Below the pieces are notes generated by a model. That model made no database searches and had not been told where the DNA came from. It was given only the letters and a program-made list of their open reading frames with translations. The position numbers and the translations under genes are program-made. A DNA stretch of 41,368 nt, from contig CAYJEO010000008.1 of assembly GCA_964369355.1 (NCBI GenBank), positions 1 to 41,368 of the forward strand. Direction: 5' to 3'. This document shows positions 33,001-41,368 of this stretch, piece after piece; positions within the stretch are counted from its first letter, which is position 1; each line of letters opens with the position of its first letter. This DNA is from CAYJEO01 sp964369355. GTDB taxonomy: Bacteria; Bacillota_I; Bacilli_A; RF39; UBA660.

Positions 33001-34474
33001 CTGTCATTTCTTTTGGTTTTTTTAAATTCATTATATTTAACATTGTTGGTGCTATATTAGATAGTTTACCATTACTTAATTCAAATCCTTGTTTAGTAAT
33101 TATAAATGGAACTCTTTCTGTTGAGTGTGATGTTATGACATTATTATATTCATCTAACATATAATCACTATTACCATGATCTGCACATACAAATAAAACA
33201 CCATCTAATTCTTTTACTTTATTATATATTTTACCTAGACACTCATCAACTACTTCTAATGCTTTAATAGTAGCAGTCATATCTCCTGTATGTCCTACCA
33301 TATCTCCATTAGCAAAATTTAATATAATTACATCATAATTATTTATTTTGTCTAATAAAGTATTAGTTATTTCATATGCACTCATCTCTGGTTTTAAATC
33401 ATACGTTTTAACTTTAGGTGATGGTATTAATAAATGATCGCAGTTAATTAAATCTAATTCTTTACCACCATCAAAAAAGTAAGTTACATGAGCAAATTTT
33501 TCTGTTTCTGAAATTCTTAATTGTTTTAATTTATTATTAGCAATATATTCTCCAAAAGTATTTCTTATAGTTTCTTTTTGATAAACATAACTACATTTTA
33601 CTTCATCACTTACAGGACACATTGTTACTAATTTAATATTTTTTAATTTTTTTCTTTCAAATTCTATTTTATCATTAGTTAATGCAGCAAATAACTGTCT
33701 TGCTCTATCTGGTCTATAGTTAAATAAAAGTATACCATCTGCTTCTTCAATTAAGCCTTCTTTATCAATAATAGATGGTACTACAAATTCATCCGTTATA
33801 TTGTTATTATAATTATATTCTATACATTCTTTATAAGAATTAAATAGTTGGGCAGAGCCTTCAACCATTGCTTGATAAGCTAGTTTAGTTCTGTCGTAGT
33901 TGTTGTCCCTATCCATTGCATAAAAACGTCCTGAGATAGTTGCTATACTACCTAAATTAGCTTCTTTTAGTTTTTTATCTAATAACTCTAGATATTTTTC
34001 TGCTACTTTTGGTAAAGTATCTCTTCCATCTAGAAAAGCATGGATATATAGTTTTTTAATACCTTTTTCTTTAGCAATATCTATTAAACTAAATAAATGA
34101 TTTATATGTGAATGAATTCCTCCATCTGATAATAAACCTGCAATATGTAATTTACTATTTTTTTTATTTACATGTTTAATTAAATTATTTAATTCTTTTT
34201 TGTCTTTTAAAGTATTTTCTTCTATATCTTTATTGATACGAGCTAAAGATTCAAAAACAATTCGTCCTGCTCCAATATTAGTATGTCCTATTTCTGAATT
34301 ACCCATCTGTCCAACTGGTAAACCTACTGATATTCCACTTGCTTCTAATAAACTATGTGGATAAGTTCTTGCTAAATAATCAAAATTAGGCATATTTGCC
34401 TGTTTTACTGCATTTCCATGAGATTCTTTTCTCATACCTACACCATCTAATATACATAATACATATGGTTTCAT
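32981..34474 (-). CDS. gpmI: 2,3-bisphosphoglycerate-independent phosphoglycerate mutase
   Basis: Interconverts 3- and 2-phosphoglycerate in glycolysis with two Mn2+. 497 residues, alkaline phosphatase superfamily. Metal and catalytic segments: CILDGVGMR, the catalytic Ser in MGNSEIGHTNIGAG, HAFLDGRDTLP, LLFNYRPDRARQ, ANGDMVGHTG, FVCADHGNSDYM and SHSTERVPF. ATG 34474 follows AGGTGAT; a TAAAAT box with TGG in front (34496-34491) ends 16 bases before it. Unlike in Bacillus it is not next to pgk/tpi/eno; it stands alone between pilin genes and smpB. Confidence 0.97.
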   Translation of the reverse strand: MKPYVLCILDGVGMRKESHGNAVKQANMPNFDYLARTYPHSLLEASGISVGLPVGQMGNSEIGHTNIGAGRIVFESLARINKDIEENTLKDKKELNNLIKHVNKKNSKLHIAGLLSDGGIHSHINHLFSLIDIAKEKGIKKLYIHAFLDGRDTLPKVAEKYLELLDKKLKEANLGSIATISGRFYAMDRDNNYDRTKLAYQAMVEGSAQLFNSYKECIEYNYNNNITDEFVVPSIIDKEGLIEEADGILLFNYRPDRARQLFAALTNDKIEFERKKLKNIKLVTMCPVSDEVKCSYVYQKETIRNTFGEYIANNKLKQLRISETEKFAHVTYFFDGGKELDLINCDHLLIPSPKVKTYDLKPEMSAYEITNTLLDKINNYDVIILNFANGDMVGHTGDMTATIKALEVVDECLGKIYNKVKELDGVLFVCADHGNSDYMLDEYNNVITSHSTERVPFIITKQGFELSNGKLSNIAPTMLNIMNLKKPKEMTEDSLIK

Positions 34475-34525
34475 ATTATCACCTATTATTATTTTACCAT
34501 ATTTTTCTAAATTATAACTTAAAAT

Positions 34526-34553
34526 GAAAAAAACTTTAATATTTTTTTAAAGT
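34526..34553 (-). terminator. Intrinsic terminator of rnr-smpB
   Basis: Minus strand ACTTTAA (34553-34547), loop of 7, TTAAAGT (34539-34533), then a T run. The 5' arm lies in the last smpB codons. Confidence 0.75.
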
Positions 34554-34973
34554 CTTTTGCATATCTCTTAGTATATCTTTTTCTTTTAATGCTTGTTTTT
34601 TATCATATGTTTTTTTACCCTTAGCAAGTCCTAATAATATTTTAGCTCTTCTTCCCTTAAAATATAGTTTTAACGGTACTAAAGTAAGGTTATCTAGAGT
34701 TAATTTATTATTTAATTTTATTATTTCTTTTTTATGAAGTAATAGTTTTCTATTTCTTTTTTCTTCATGATTAAATCTATTTCCTTCTTTATATTCACTT
34801 ATGTGCATGTTAAGAAGTGATACTTCATTATTTCTAATTAAAGCATAGCTATCTTTTAAGTTGGCATTACCATTTCTAATTGATTTTATTTCAGTTCCTG
34901 TTAAAACAATACCTGCTTCATAAGTATCAATTATTTCATAATCAAAATTGGCTTTTCTATTTAATATCTCCAT
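34536..34973 (-). CDS. smpB: SsrA-binding protein SmpB
   Basis: Partner of tmRNA in trans-translation. 145 residues. NRKANFDYEIIDTYEAGIVL, TGTEIKSIRNGNANLKDSY, and KLTLVPLKLYFKGRRAKI with LGLAKGKKTYDKKQ are the family blocks; the basic C-tail (DILRDMQKTLKKY) that enters the mRNA channel is present. It overlaps the upstream RNase R gene by 17 bases, so the two are made together, and RNase R degrades the mRNAs that tmRNA releases. No ssrA gene is visible in the window. Confidence 0.97.
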   Translation of the reverse strand: MEILNRKANFDYEIIDTYEAGIVLTGTEIKSIRNGNANLKDSYALIRNNEVSLLNMHISEYKEGNRFNHEEKRNRKLLLHKKEIIKLNNKLTLDNLTLVPLKLYFKGRRAKILLGLAKGKKTYDKKQALKEKDILRDMQKTLKKY

Positions 34974-37110
34974 GTTTTACTAACACCTTGTCTTTCTTCA
35001 CTATTTCAAAGTTAATAGTATGTTCTTCTTTTGAAGCTGATTTAACTAATATAGTAACTTTATTACCTAACCTATATAGTGCTTCTTTGTTTATATTTCT
35101 TATTGTATACGATTCTTCATCAAAATAGCAACCATTTATTGAATTAATTGACACTTTTCCTTGAATATTATTGTCTAATTGTACATATATAGCTGTTTGT
35201 GTTAGTTCCGATATTTGTCCTTCAAACTCTTTTCCTACTTGTTGTTCCATGTACTCTGCTGTAAACATTTTTTCAACTTCTCTTTCTGCTTTTTGTGCTC
35301 TTTCTTCTGTTGTTGATAAATGAGTTGATAATGTAATTAATTCTTTTTCTAATTGTTCTAAAAATTCGTTTTGACAGTTATATTCAAATAGTATTTTTTT
35401 AAGTATTCTATGGTCTTTTAAATCTGGATATCTTCTTATTGGTGAAGTCATATGAGCATATTCTTTACTTGCTAGTCCAAAATGTCCAATATTTTTTTGA
35501 GCATATTTTGCTTTCTTCATGGCTTTTAATATAGTCTTAGTTAAAATAGAATAATCGTCTCTGTTTTTTAAATCTTCCAATACTAATTGCAAACTTTTAG
35601 CATGAACAATATTTTCATCTTTTAGCCTTTTTTTTGCATTATATCCAATAGTAGACAATATATCTACTATTTTTTCTATTTTGTCTTCTCTTGGATTGTC
35701 ATGAATTCTATATAAGAAAGGTAAGTTTAAATTAGATATATAATTAGCACTAGCTTCATTTGTAATTATCATAAACTCTTCAATTAATTTTTCTGCTTGT
35801 CCACGATTATGTATAATAACATCAACAGGTTTACCTAATTTGTTAAATAATATTTTAGTTTCTCCTGCTTCAAAATCAATGGAACCTCTATCTTCTCTAT
35901 TTTTTCTTAATAGTTTTGCTAATTTATTCATTTCTTCTAATTTTTCTTTAAATGGTTCATATGAAGGGATTTCTACTCCATCAAATACTTTATTTACTGT
36001 GTTATAATCCATTCTTTTTTTAGAATTTATAACTGATAAATAAGGTTGGAAATCAATTATTTTTCCTTCTTTATTTATAGTTGTTTGAAAAGTAAATGCT
36101 AATCTATCAACTAGTTCATTTAAAGAGCATATTCCGTTTGATAATTCATGTGGTAGCATAGGCACAACTCTATCAACTGGATAAAAAGAAGTTCCTCTTT
36201 TTTTAGCTTCATTATCAATATGTGTATTTTCTTTAACATAATGTGATACATCTGCTATATGCACTGATAATACAAAATTACCATTTTCTTTTATTTCTAA
36301 AGATATAGCATCATCTAAATCTTTGGCATCAATTCCATCTATTGTAAATATCATTTGGTTTCTTAAATCAATTCTATCTGCTATCTCTTCTTTAGTTACT
36401 TCTTGATTAATAGTTCCTACTTCATCTAATACTTCTTTTGGAAATGTATCTGGTATTTCAAATGCTTTAATTACTGATAAAACATCTATTCCTGGATCAT
36501 CTTTATGACCTATTACTTCAACTACACTTCCTTTATAAATATCTTTTTCTTCTAGTTCATTTATTTTAAATACTACTTTTTGTCCTTTAAGTAAGAATTG
36601 TTTATCTTCTTTTGTATCGATATTTATTTTAATTTTATATCTTGGATCATCTGGTTTAATATATAATTTTTTTGTTTTTTTATCTTGTTTTATTTCTCCT
36701 ACTAACTTTTTATCTGATTTTGCTAATATTTTTTTTATGCTTCCTGCATATCCTATTTCATCTTTTTTAAAATATAAAAGTACTATGTCTCCATTTAATG
36801 CACCTTTTAATTTGTCTTGTGGAATATATACATCTTTTTCTAAACCTTCTATATTAACAAAACCATATCCTCTTGATGTTAGTTCTAGTTTACCTACTTT
36901 ATGATCTTTATCTTCTAGAGATGAATATTTTAATTGTTTATTTTTCTTGATTCTAAAATTGTCTTCTAAATTATTTAATATAATAGTAATTTGTTCCTCT
37001 TCTACTTCTAAAATATTTGCTAAGTCTTTAGATGTATAAGCACATTTTTGTAATAATCTTAAAATTGAAACGTATAAATTTTCTAATGAATAATCTCTAT
37101 TTTCTTTCAT
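34957..37110 (-). CDS. rnr: Ribonuclease R, copy next to smpB
   Basis: 3'-5' exoribonuclease that digests structured RNA. 717 residues: N-terminal winged-helix part (about 10-60), two cold-shock domains, the RNB catalytic domain with TIDGIDAKDLDDAISLE near 256 (four metal-binding Asp) and HFGLASKEYAHMTSPIRRYPD near 555, and a C-terminal S1 domain (about 630-705). The long Lys-rich tail of the Escherichia enzyme is missing. GGAGGG before ATG 37110. It shares a transcript with smpB. A second RNase R gene, 705 residues, lies directly upstream with its own terminator. Confidence 0.95.
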   Translation of the reverse strand: MKENRDYSLENLYVSILRLLQKCAYTSKDLANILEVEEEQITIILNNLEDNFRIKKNKQLKYSSLEDKDHKVGKLELTSRGYGFVNIEGLEKDVYIPQDKLKGALNGDIVLLYFKKDEIGYAGSIKKILAKSDKKLVGEIKQDKKTKKLYIKPDDPRYKIKINIDTKEDKQFLLKGQKVVFKINELEEKDIYKGSVVEVIGHKDDPGIDVLSVIKAFEIPDTFPKEVLDEVGTINQEVTKEEIADRIDLRNQMIFTIDGIDAKDLDDAISLEIKENGNFVLSVHIADVSHYVKENTHIDNEAKKRGTSFYPVDRVVPMLPHELSNGICSLNELVDRLAFTFQTTINKEGKIIDFQPYLSVINSKKRMDYNTVNKVFDGVEIPSYEPFKEKLEEMNKLAKLLRKNREDRGSIDFEAGETKILFNKLGKPVDVIIHNRGQAEKLIEEFMIITNEASANYISNLNLPFLYRIHDNPREDKIEKIVDILSTIGYNAKKRLKDENIVHAKSLQLVLEDLKNRDDYSILTKTILKAMKKAKYAQKNIGHFGLASKEYAHMTSPIRRYPDLKDHRILKKILFEYNCQNEFLEQLEKELITLSTHLSTTEERAQKAEREVEKMFTAEYMEQQVGKEFEGQISELTQTAIYVQLDNNIQGKVSINSINGCYFDEESYTIRNINKEALYRLGNKVTILVKSASKEEHTINFEIVKKDKVLVKHGDIK

Positions 37111-37166
37111 TGTAAACCCTCCATTTTAATTATAAGACATATTTTCATATTTTAAAAGGTAAATAA

Positions 37167-37194
37167 TAAAAAAAAGAAAAGTTTTACTTTTCTT
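37167..37194 (-). terminator. Intrinsic terminator of the upstream RNase R paralogue
   Basis: Minus strand AGAAAAGT, loop of 3, ACTTTTCT, then eight T. Stop codon lies at the loop. Confidence 0.8.
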
Positions 37195-39301
37195 CTACCT
37201 GCTTTACTGGTTTTGCTATTTCAAAATCAACTGTTTTAGCTGCTTTTGAAGCATTTTTTACAAGTACTCTTATCTTGTCACCAAGTCTATAAGTTTTTCT
37301 ATTTCTAGTCCCTACTAATGAGAATGTTGTTTCATCAAATATATAGTAATCTCCTTTTATATCAGATATCTTTACTAAACCTTCTACTAAGTTAGGAAGT
37401 TCTACAAACATACCAAAAGATGTAATTGAAGATATAACACCATCGAATTCTTCTCCTATATGTTGTTCCATATATTCGGCACATTTCATATCGTTTACTT
37501 CTCGTTCACATTCTATAGAACTTCTTTCTTTTACAGATGAATGTTCTGTTAAGAATGTTAATTTAGTATCCCAATATTTAATAGTTTCTCTATCCATTTG
37601 ATTTTTAAATAAATATGTTCTTAATAATCTATGAACTGTTGTATCTGGATATCTTCTAATTGGTGAAGTAAAATGAGTATAGTATTTACTTGCTAAACCA
37701 AAGTGTCCAATATTATTTTTGTCATATATTGCTTTTTGCATACTTCTTAATAGTAATGATGATAAAATATGAAATTCTTTTTTATCTTTTAATTCTAATA
37801 ATATAGCTTGCATTGTTTTAGGTGTAATATTAGCTTTTTTCATTCCAATATTATATCCTAATACTTTGATAAATTTTAAGAAGCTATCTACTCTTTCCTC
37901 TTTTGGAACACCATGAATTCTATAAACAAATGGTAATTCCATAAAGTAAATATGTGTCGCTACAGTTTCATTAGCTGCTATCATAAAGTCTTCGATTAAC
38001 TTTTCTCCAGTTCCTCTTTCTCTTAATTTAACATCTATTGCTTTTCCTGTTTCATCTACTATTATTTTAGATTCATCTATATCAAAATCAATATAACCTC
38101 TTTTAGTTTTATTTTCTCTTAATATATAAGCTAATTCTTCCATTAATTTTAACTTATTAACAAATTCTTCATAGCCTTCTTCTACTGTATTATTTTCTAA
38201 AATATCATTTACTGCTTTATAAGTCATTTTTATTTTTGAATTAATTACACTTTCAAAAATATTATAATCTACTACATTACCATCTTTATCAATTTCCATT
38301 GAACAAGACATCGCTAATCTATCTACATTTGGATTTAATGAACATATACCGTTTGATAATTTATGAGGTAACATAGGTATTACTCTATCTGCTAAATATA
38401 CTGATGTTCCTCTATCATATGCTTCTTTATCTATTTCTGTATTTTCTTTAACATAATAAGATACATCAGCTATATGGACTCCTAAAATAAAGTTTCCGTT
38501 TTCTAATTTTTCAATTGAAATTGCATCATCTATATCTTTTGTATCGGCACCATCGATTGTGAAAATAACTTCTTCTCTTAAGTCTTTTCTTCCAATCATT
38601 TCTTCTTCTAATACTTCACTTGGTATTTCTTCTACTTCATTCATTACTTCTTCTGAAAATTCAGTATTTATTCCGTATTTATATACTATTGATAATATGT
38701 CTACACCTGGATCATTTTTATGTCCTAATACTTCAATAACTTCTGCATTATAGTTATTGTCTTTTAATTTTTTAGTAATTTTAATTAAAACTTTATTTCC
38801 GTCTACTGCATCTTTACTTACTTCTTTTGGTATTGTAATATTAAGTCTTACTTTATCATCATCTAGTTTAATTTTACCGACATTTTCTTCTTCATAGTAC
38901 TCACCTACCATTGGTGAAAATTTACGGTCTACTACTCTAACAATTCTTCCTTCTAAGTCTAGTTTTTTCTTAGATGTTATTTCTACTACTACTTTGTCTC
39001 CATGAATAGCATTATTCATATTTGGAGGTGCTATAAAAACATCAATATCTCCTTCGATATCAACAAAACCAAAACCTTTTTTATTTGCTATTAATCTTCC
39101 TAATTTTAAATTACTATTATTAAATAACATATATTTATCTTTGTTAGTTCTATAAACTTGTAAAGTGTCTTCTAAGGTATTTAGCGTTTTAATTAATTCT
39201 TTTAATTGTTCTACACTGTTAAAACTAAGTGAATCATTTATTTCACTTACGCTTAGTGCTACTTTTTCTTCTGTTAATAATTTTAATATTCTTTCTTCCA
39301 T
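37184..39301 (-). CDS. Ribonuclease R paralogue
   Basis: 705 residues with the same domain order as the neighbouring rnr: winged helix, cold-shock domains (KKGFGFVDIEGDIDVFI), RNB domain (TIDGADTKDIDDAISIE near 248; HFGLASKYYTHFTSPIRRYPD) and S1 domain (SFGMFVELPNLVEGLVKISD). All catalytic Asp residues are kept, so both copies should be active. The copies differ throughout, so the duplication is old. This one has its own terminator and is expressed apart from smpB. Most bacteria with RNase R have one gene; division of labour (for example rRNA processing against tmRNA-linked decay) is a guess. Confidence 0.93.
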   Translation of the reverse strand: MEERILKLLTEEKVALSVSEINDSLSFNSVEQLKELIKTLNTLEDTLQVYRTNKDKYMLFNNSNLKLGRLIANKKGFGFVDIEGDIDVFIAPPNMNNAIHGDKVVVEITSKKKLDLEGRIVRVVDRKFSPMVGEYYEEENVGKIKLDDDKVRLNITIPKEVSKDAVDGNKVLIKITKKLKDNNYNAEVIEVLGHKNDPGVDILSIVYKYGINTEFSEEVMNEVEEIPSEVLEEEMIGRKDLREEVIFTIDGADTKDIDDAISIEKLENGNFILGVHIADVSYYVKENTEIDKEAYDRGTSVYLADRVIPMLPHKLSNGICSLNPNVDRLAMSCSMEIDKDGNVVDYNIFESVINSKIKMTYKAVNDILENNTVEEGYEEFVNKLKLMEELAYILRENKTKRGYIDFDIDESKIIVDETGKAIDVKLRERGTGEKLIEDFMIAANETVATHIYFMELPFVYRIHGVPKEERVDSFLKFIKVLGYNIGMKKANITPKTMQAILLELKDKKEFHILSSLLLRSMQKAIYDKNNIGHFGLASKYYTHFTSPIRRYPDTTVHRLLRTYLFKNQMDRETIKYWDTKLTFLTEHSSVKERSSIECEREVNDMKCAEYMEQHIGEEFDGVISSITSFGMFVELPNLVEGLVKISDIKGDYYIFDETTFSLVGTRNRKTYRLGDKIRVLVKNASKAAKTVDFEIAKPVKQVEEK

Positions 39302-39358
39302 ATTATCACATCCTAATATTATTATAAGTTAATTTCCAATAAATAGATAGTCTTTATT

Positions 39359-39384
39359 AAAAAAACTTACACTTATAGTGTAAA
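39359..39384 (-). terminator. Intrinsic terminator of the VTT-rmuC pair
   Basis: Minus strand TTACACT (39383-39377), loop of 3, AGTGTAA (39373-39367), one G, then seven T (39365-39359). Confidence 0.75.
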
Positions 39385-39415
39385 GCCTTTTTTATTATTT
39401 TCTTATTTTTTTATT

Positions 39416-40486
39416 TTATACTTCTTCATAGTCTATTTTTTCAATTTCTACTTGATTAATAGATGAAAATCTTTTTGTAATTTTTTCTGATGTTGTATGA
39501 AGTTCTACTACACTTTTATTTACTGATTCAATACTTCTAGATAGTTTTTCCCATCTATCTTTATATCTTTGGAATTCAGTTGCAAGTAAATTTAATTCTT
39601 TATGGATAATTGAAGTGTATTTATCTCTTTCCATATTTTTAATTATTACTTGAATAGTTGTAAGTGTACTTATTAAAGTTGTTGGACTTGTAAGCCATAC
39701 TCTTTTTTTATAAGCATATTCTACTATATCTGGATGATAGGCATTTACTTCTGCAAATATTGCTTCTGCTGGTAAGAACAAAATTGCTTGATCTGATGTA
39801 ACATCTTCAATTATATATTTACTGCTTATCGCATCAATATGTTTTTTCATATCTGTTTTAAAGTTTTTAAATGCTATTTCTCTTGTTTGAACATCATTGT
39901 TTTTATCAACCATTGCTTGATAGTTTTCCAATGGGAATTTTGAGTCTATTGCTATTAAACCTAATGGATTTGGTGCGAATAAGACACAGTCTGCTATTGC
40001 ATTATTTTGAAATGTATATTGCATTTGATATATTTTATTATTGTTTTCTCCAAATACATTAGACATAATATTTTTTAAATTTACTTCACCAAATATTCCT
40101 CTTGATTTTTTATCTGTTAACACACTTTGTAACGATACAATATCAGATGATAATGTATCTATTTTCTTTTGTGCTTCATCTATTTTAGAAAGTCTTTCTA
40201 ATACTGTAGTAAATGTTTTATTAGTTTTTTCGAAGTTTTCATCTATTCTTTCATTTACTTTATCACTAATTAGTCTTAGTCTAAAATCTATTTTTTCATT
40301 TAATTTTTCAAATTCTTCTTGATTACTTTTATTTAATAAATCTTTAAAGAAGTTTAATTCTTTTAACATATTCATTTCTAATTTACCTAAACGTTCTGTT
40401 ATATTTGACTCATTAATATTTTTAAATAACGATATTGTTACTAATATTATTATAAGTACTAAAAGTCCAATTATTATATATTCCAT
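39416..40486 (-). CDS. rmuC: RmuC-family protein (putative nuclease-like DNA recombination protein)
   Basis: 356 residues: N-terminal membrane anchor (about 2-20), a long coiled coil (about 25-130) and the RmuC domain (about 130-320) with SRGIFGEVNLKNIMSNVFG, GLIAIDSKFPLENYQAMV, and FLPAEAIFAEVNAYHPDIVEYA, the PD-(D/E)xK-like core. RmuC limits inversions at short repeats in Escherichia; biochemical role is unproven. It starts 9 bases after the VTT-protein stop, so the two genes are in one operon. Confidence 0.92.
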   Translation of the reverse strand: MEYIIIGLLVLIIILVTISLFKNINESNITERLGKLEMNMLKELNFFKDLLNKSNQEEFEKLNEKIDFRLRLISDKVNERIDENFEKTNKTFTTVLERLSKIDEAQKKIDTLSSDIVSLQSVLTDKKSRGIFGEVNLKNIMSNVFGENNNKIYQMQYTFQNNAIADCVLFAPNPLGLIAIDSKFPLENYQAMVDKNNDVQTREIAFKNFKTDMKKHIDAISSKYIIEDVTSDQAILFLPAEAIFAEVNAYHPDIVEYAYKKRVWLTSPTTLISTLTTIQVIIKNMERDKYTSIIHKELNLLATEFQRYKDRWEKLSRSIESVNKSVVELHTTSEKITKRFSSINQVEIEKIDYEEV

Positions 40487-40495
40487 AAAACCATC

Positions 40496-41101
40496 CTATC
40501 CTATATCAAATTTTTTGTTTATTACTTTTGAAATAAAGTAAGTAAATAACATAAATAATATAATTTGTATTAATGTTTTTGTATCAGTAAAACTTTCGAT
40601 TAATGTAGTACCGACAAAAGCCCAGAAGTAAACCATAAATATTTTACCAATAGCTAATGCTTTAATAAACTTTTGATATTCCATCTTAGATAATCCTGCT
40701 GCTATATTTACTAAAAAAGCAGGTGTAAAAGGCATTGCTACAATTAATACTAAACTACTAAAATCTATATTAGATATACTTTTTTCTATTTTTTTAATAG
40801 GTTCTTTACCTTCTATTTTTTTATATAGCCAAGTTCTAAATCCTTTTCTAAATAAAAAAAATGATAAAGTACATCCTATCAGTGTTGCAACATAAGATAT
40901 TAAAAATCCTTGAATATTGCCAAACACTAATATATTTAAAGTTATGAAAACAGATAAAGGTATTATAGGAACCATAGATTCAAATATTATGATTAAAACA
41001 CCTACTATAAAACTAAATAGTGGGTCTGCTGTAGTTGCAAATAATTTAACTGCCTCTATAATATCTGTTAGTAATAATTCTATTGTTTCTAATACTTCCA
41101 T
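40496..41101 (-). CDS. VTT-domain (TVP38/DedA-like) membrane protein
   Basis: 201 residues, about six hydrophobic segments. The VTT core is visible: FESMVPIIPLSVF, then YVATLIGCTLSFFLFRKGFR and MPFTPAFLVNIAAGLSKM followed by a F-x-x-x-x-G helix. DedA-type relatives recycle undecaprenyl phosphate (UptA) or scramble lipids; TVP38-type members are less studied. The start is ATG 41101 with AGGTGA upstream; an ATG at 41119 lies inside the TATAAT box (41123-41118) and cannot be used. The -10 ends 16 bases before the start. First gene of the pair with rmuC. Confidence 0.85.
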   Translation of the reverse strand: MEVLETIELLLTDIIEAVKLFATTADPLFSFIVGVLIIIFESMVPIIPLSVFITLNILVFGNIQGFLISYVATLIGCTLSFFLFRKGFRTWLYKKIEGKEPIKKIEKSISNIDFSSLVLIVAMPFTPAFLVNIAAGLSKMEYQKFIKALAIGKIFMVYFWAFVGTTLIESFTDTKTLIQIILFMLFTYFISKVINKKFDIG

Positions 41102-41154
41102 ATTTTCACCTATAAACATTATAATACATTTATTAATTTTTTAATAGAGTAAAT

Positions 41155-41368
41155 TTATTTATTTTCAACTTTATTATCATCTTTATATTGGTAATTTAAA
41201 GCATTGCTTTTGTTAATTACAGAAGTTTCAAGTTTCTTTTCTAAATCATTACGTGCTACTTTTGCAGTATTACCACCCATTTTAGCTATTCTTTTATTTT
41301 GTTCTAAACCTTGTGGACTATGCTTTTTAGCAAGCTCTCTTGTTGCTATTTACCCTAAATCAGCTAAC
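41155..41368 (-). pseudogene. C-terminal fragment of a DinD/BRO-like protein, with an in-frame stop near the window edge
   Basis: The last 65 codons read ELAKKHSPQGLEQNKRIAKM, then GGNTAKVARNDLEKKLETSV and a short tail, stop TAA at 41157-41155. The GG-x-x-A-x-x-AR-x-x-(L/I)E motif followed by V-I-N/S-K-x-N resembles the C-terminus of DNA-damage-inducible protein D and related BRO-type proteins. Upstream in frame LADLG and IATRE flank a TAA (41352-41350) where Lys or Arg is expected, one base from AAA. The stop sits 17 bases from the window end, so it may be an assembly-end error rather than a real inactivation. The rest of the gene is outside. Confidence 0.55.

Noticed and set aside
1..41368. 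tRNA, rRNA, tmRNA genes, insertion sequences or CRISPR arrays
   Set aside because: None seen on reading the intergenic stretches, which are short and mostly filled by promoters and terminators; a covariance search for tRNAs was not possible here.

Overview
The window looks like a chromosomal segment of a very AT-rich low-GC Gram-positive bacterium of the Bacilli type. Evidence: the infC-rpmI-rplT operon behind an attenuator, an rpsT/gpr/spoIIP block ordered as in Bacillus, dusB next to lysS, nfo beside a DUF2624 gene, and smpB beside rnr. TGA is a stop codon (19418-19420 and 27900-27902, both in ATGA overlaps) and Trp is TGG, so the code is standard and this is not a mycoplasma. gpr and spoIIP imply a sporulating ancestor or a living spore programme. 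An uncultured gut Bacilli or Erysipelotrichia-like lineage is my inference, not something the sequence proves. The assembly has two N gaps (290-299 and 10340-10439), and a coding frame is lost across each.

Layout. 1-1045: a broken cation-efflux gene, then a 400-base tandem duplication carrying terminators. 1046-6386 (minus): MBL hydrolase, small membrane protein, short alanyl-tRNA synthetase, AI-2E-family permease and an M23 peptidase with a coiled coil. 6491-10085: a DUF368 lipid-carrier transporter, then two unrecognised proteins built from the same ~60-residue repeat. 10144-11774: rplT-rpmI-infC with promoter, leader attenuator and an AUC start for infC; L20 carries a repeat linker and a Rho_N-like tail. 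11790-14992: two paralogous Na+/Ca2+ exchangers flanking a pilin-like gene. 15056-21816: efp, rpmG, PBP2, DUF2624, nfo, a YqxA-position gene, spoIIP, gpr and rpsT. 21865-29448: CPBP protease, metallophosphoesterase, unknown membrane protein, DHH phosphoesterase, ackA, lysS, RDD protein and dusB. 29475-32965: two tandem pilin-like genes with InlB-type repeats. 32981-41101: gpmI, smpB, two RNase R paralogues, rmuC and a VTT-domain protein. The right edge holds the end of a DinD-like gene.

How it fits together. Most of the content is housekeeping: translation and its quality control (alaS, lysS, infC, L20/L35/L33/S20, EF-P, dusB, SmpB, RNase R), wall growth and lipid-carrier recycling (PBP2, M23, DUF368, VTT), DNA repair (nfo, rmuC), carbon metabolism (ackA, gpmI) and sporulation. 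The parts that look new are the three pilin-like proteins with modular heads (one with three head modules, two with five or one InlB-type repeats and a shared C-terminal domain), the pair of helical-repeat proteins at 7342-10085, and the extended L20. Many genes have a -10 box only 15-16 bases before the start codon, which implies leaders of about ten bases.
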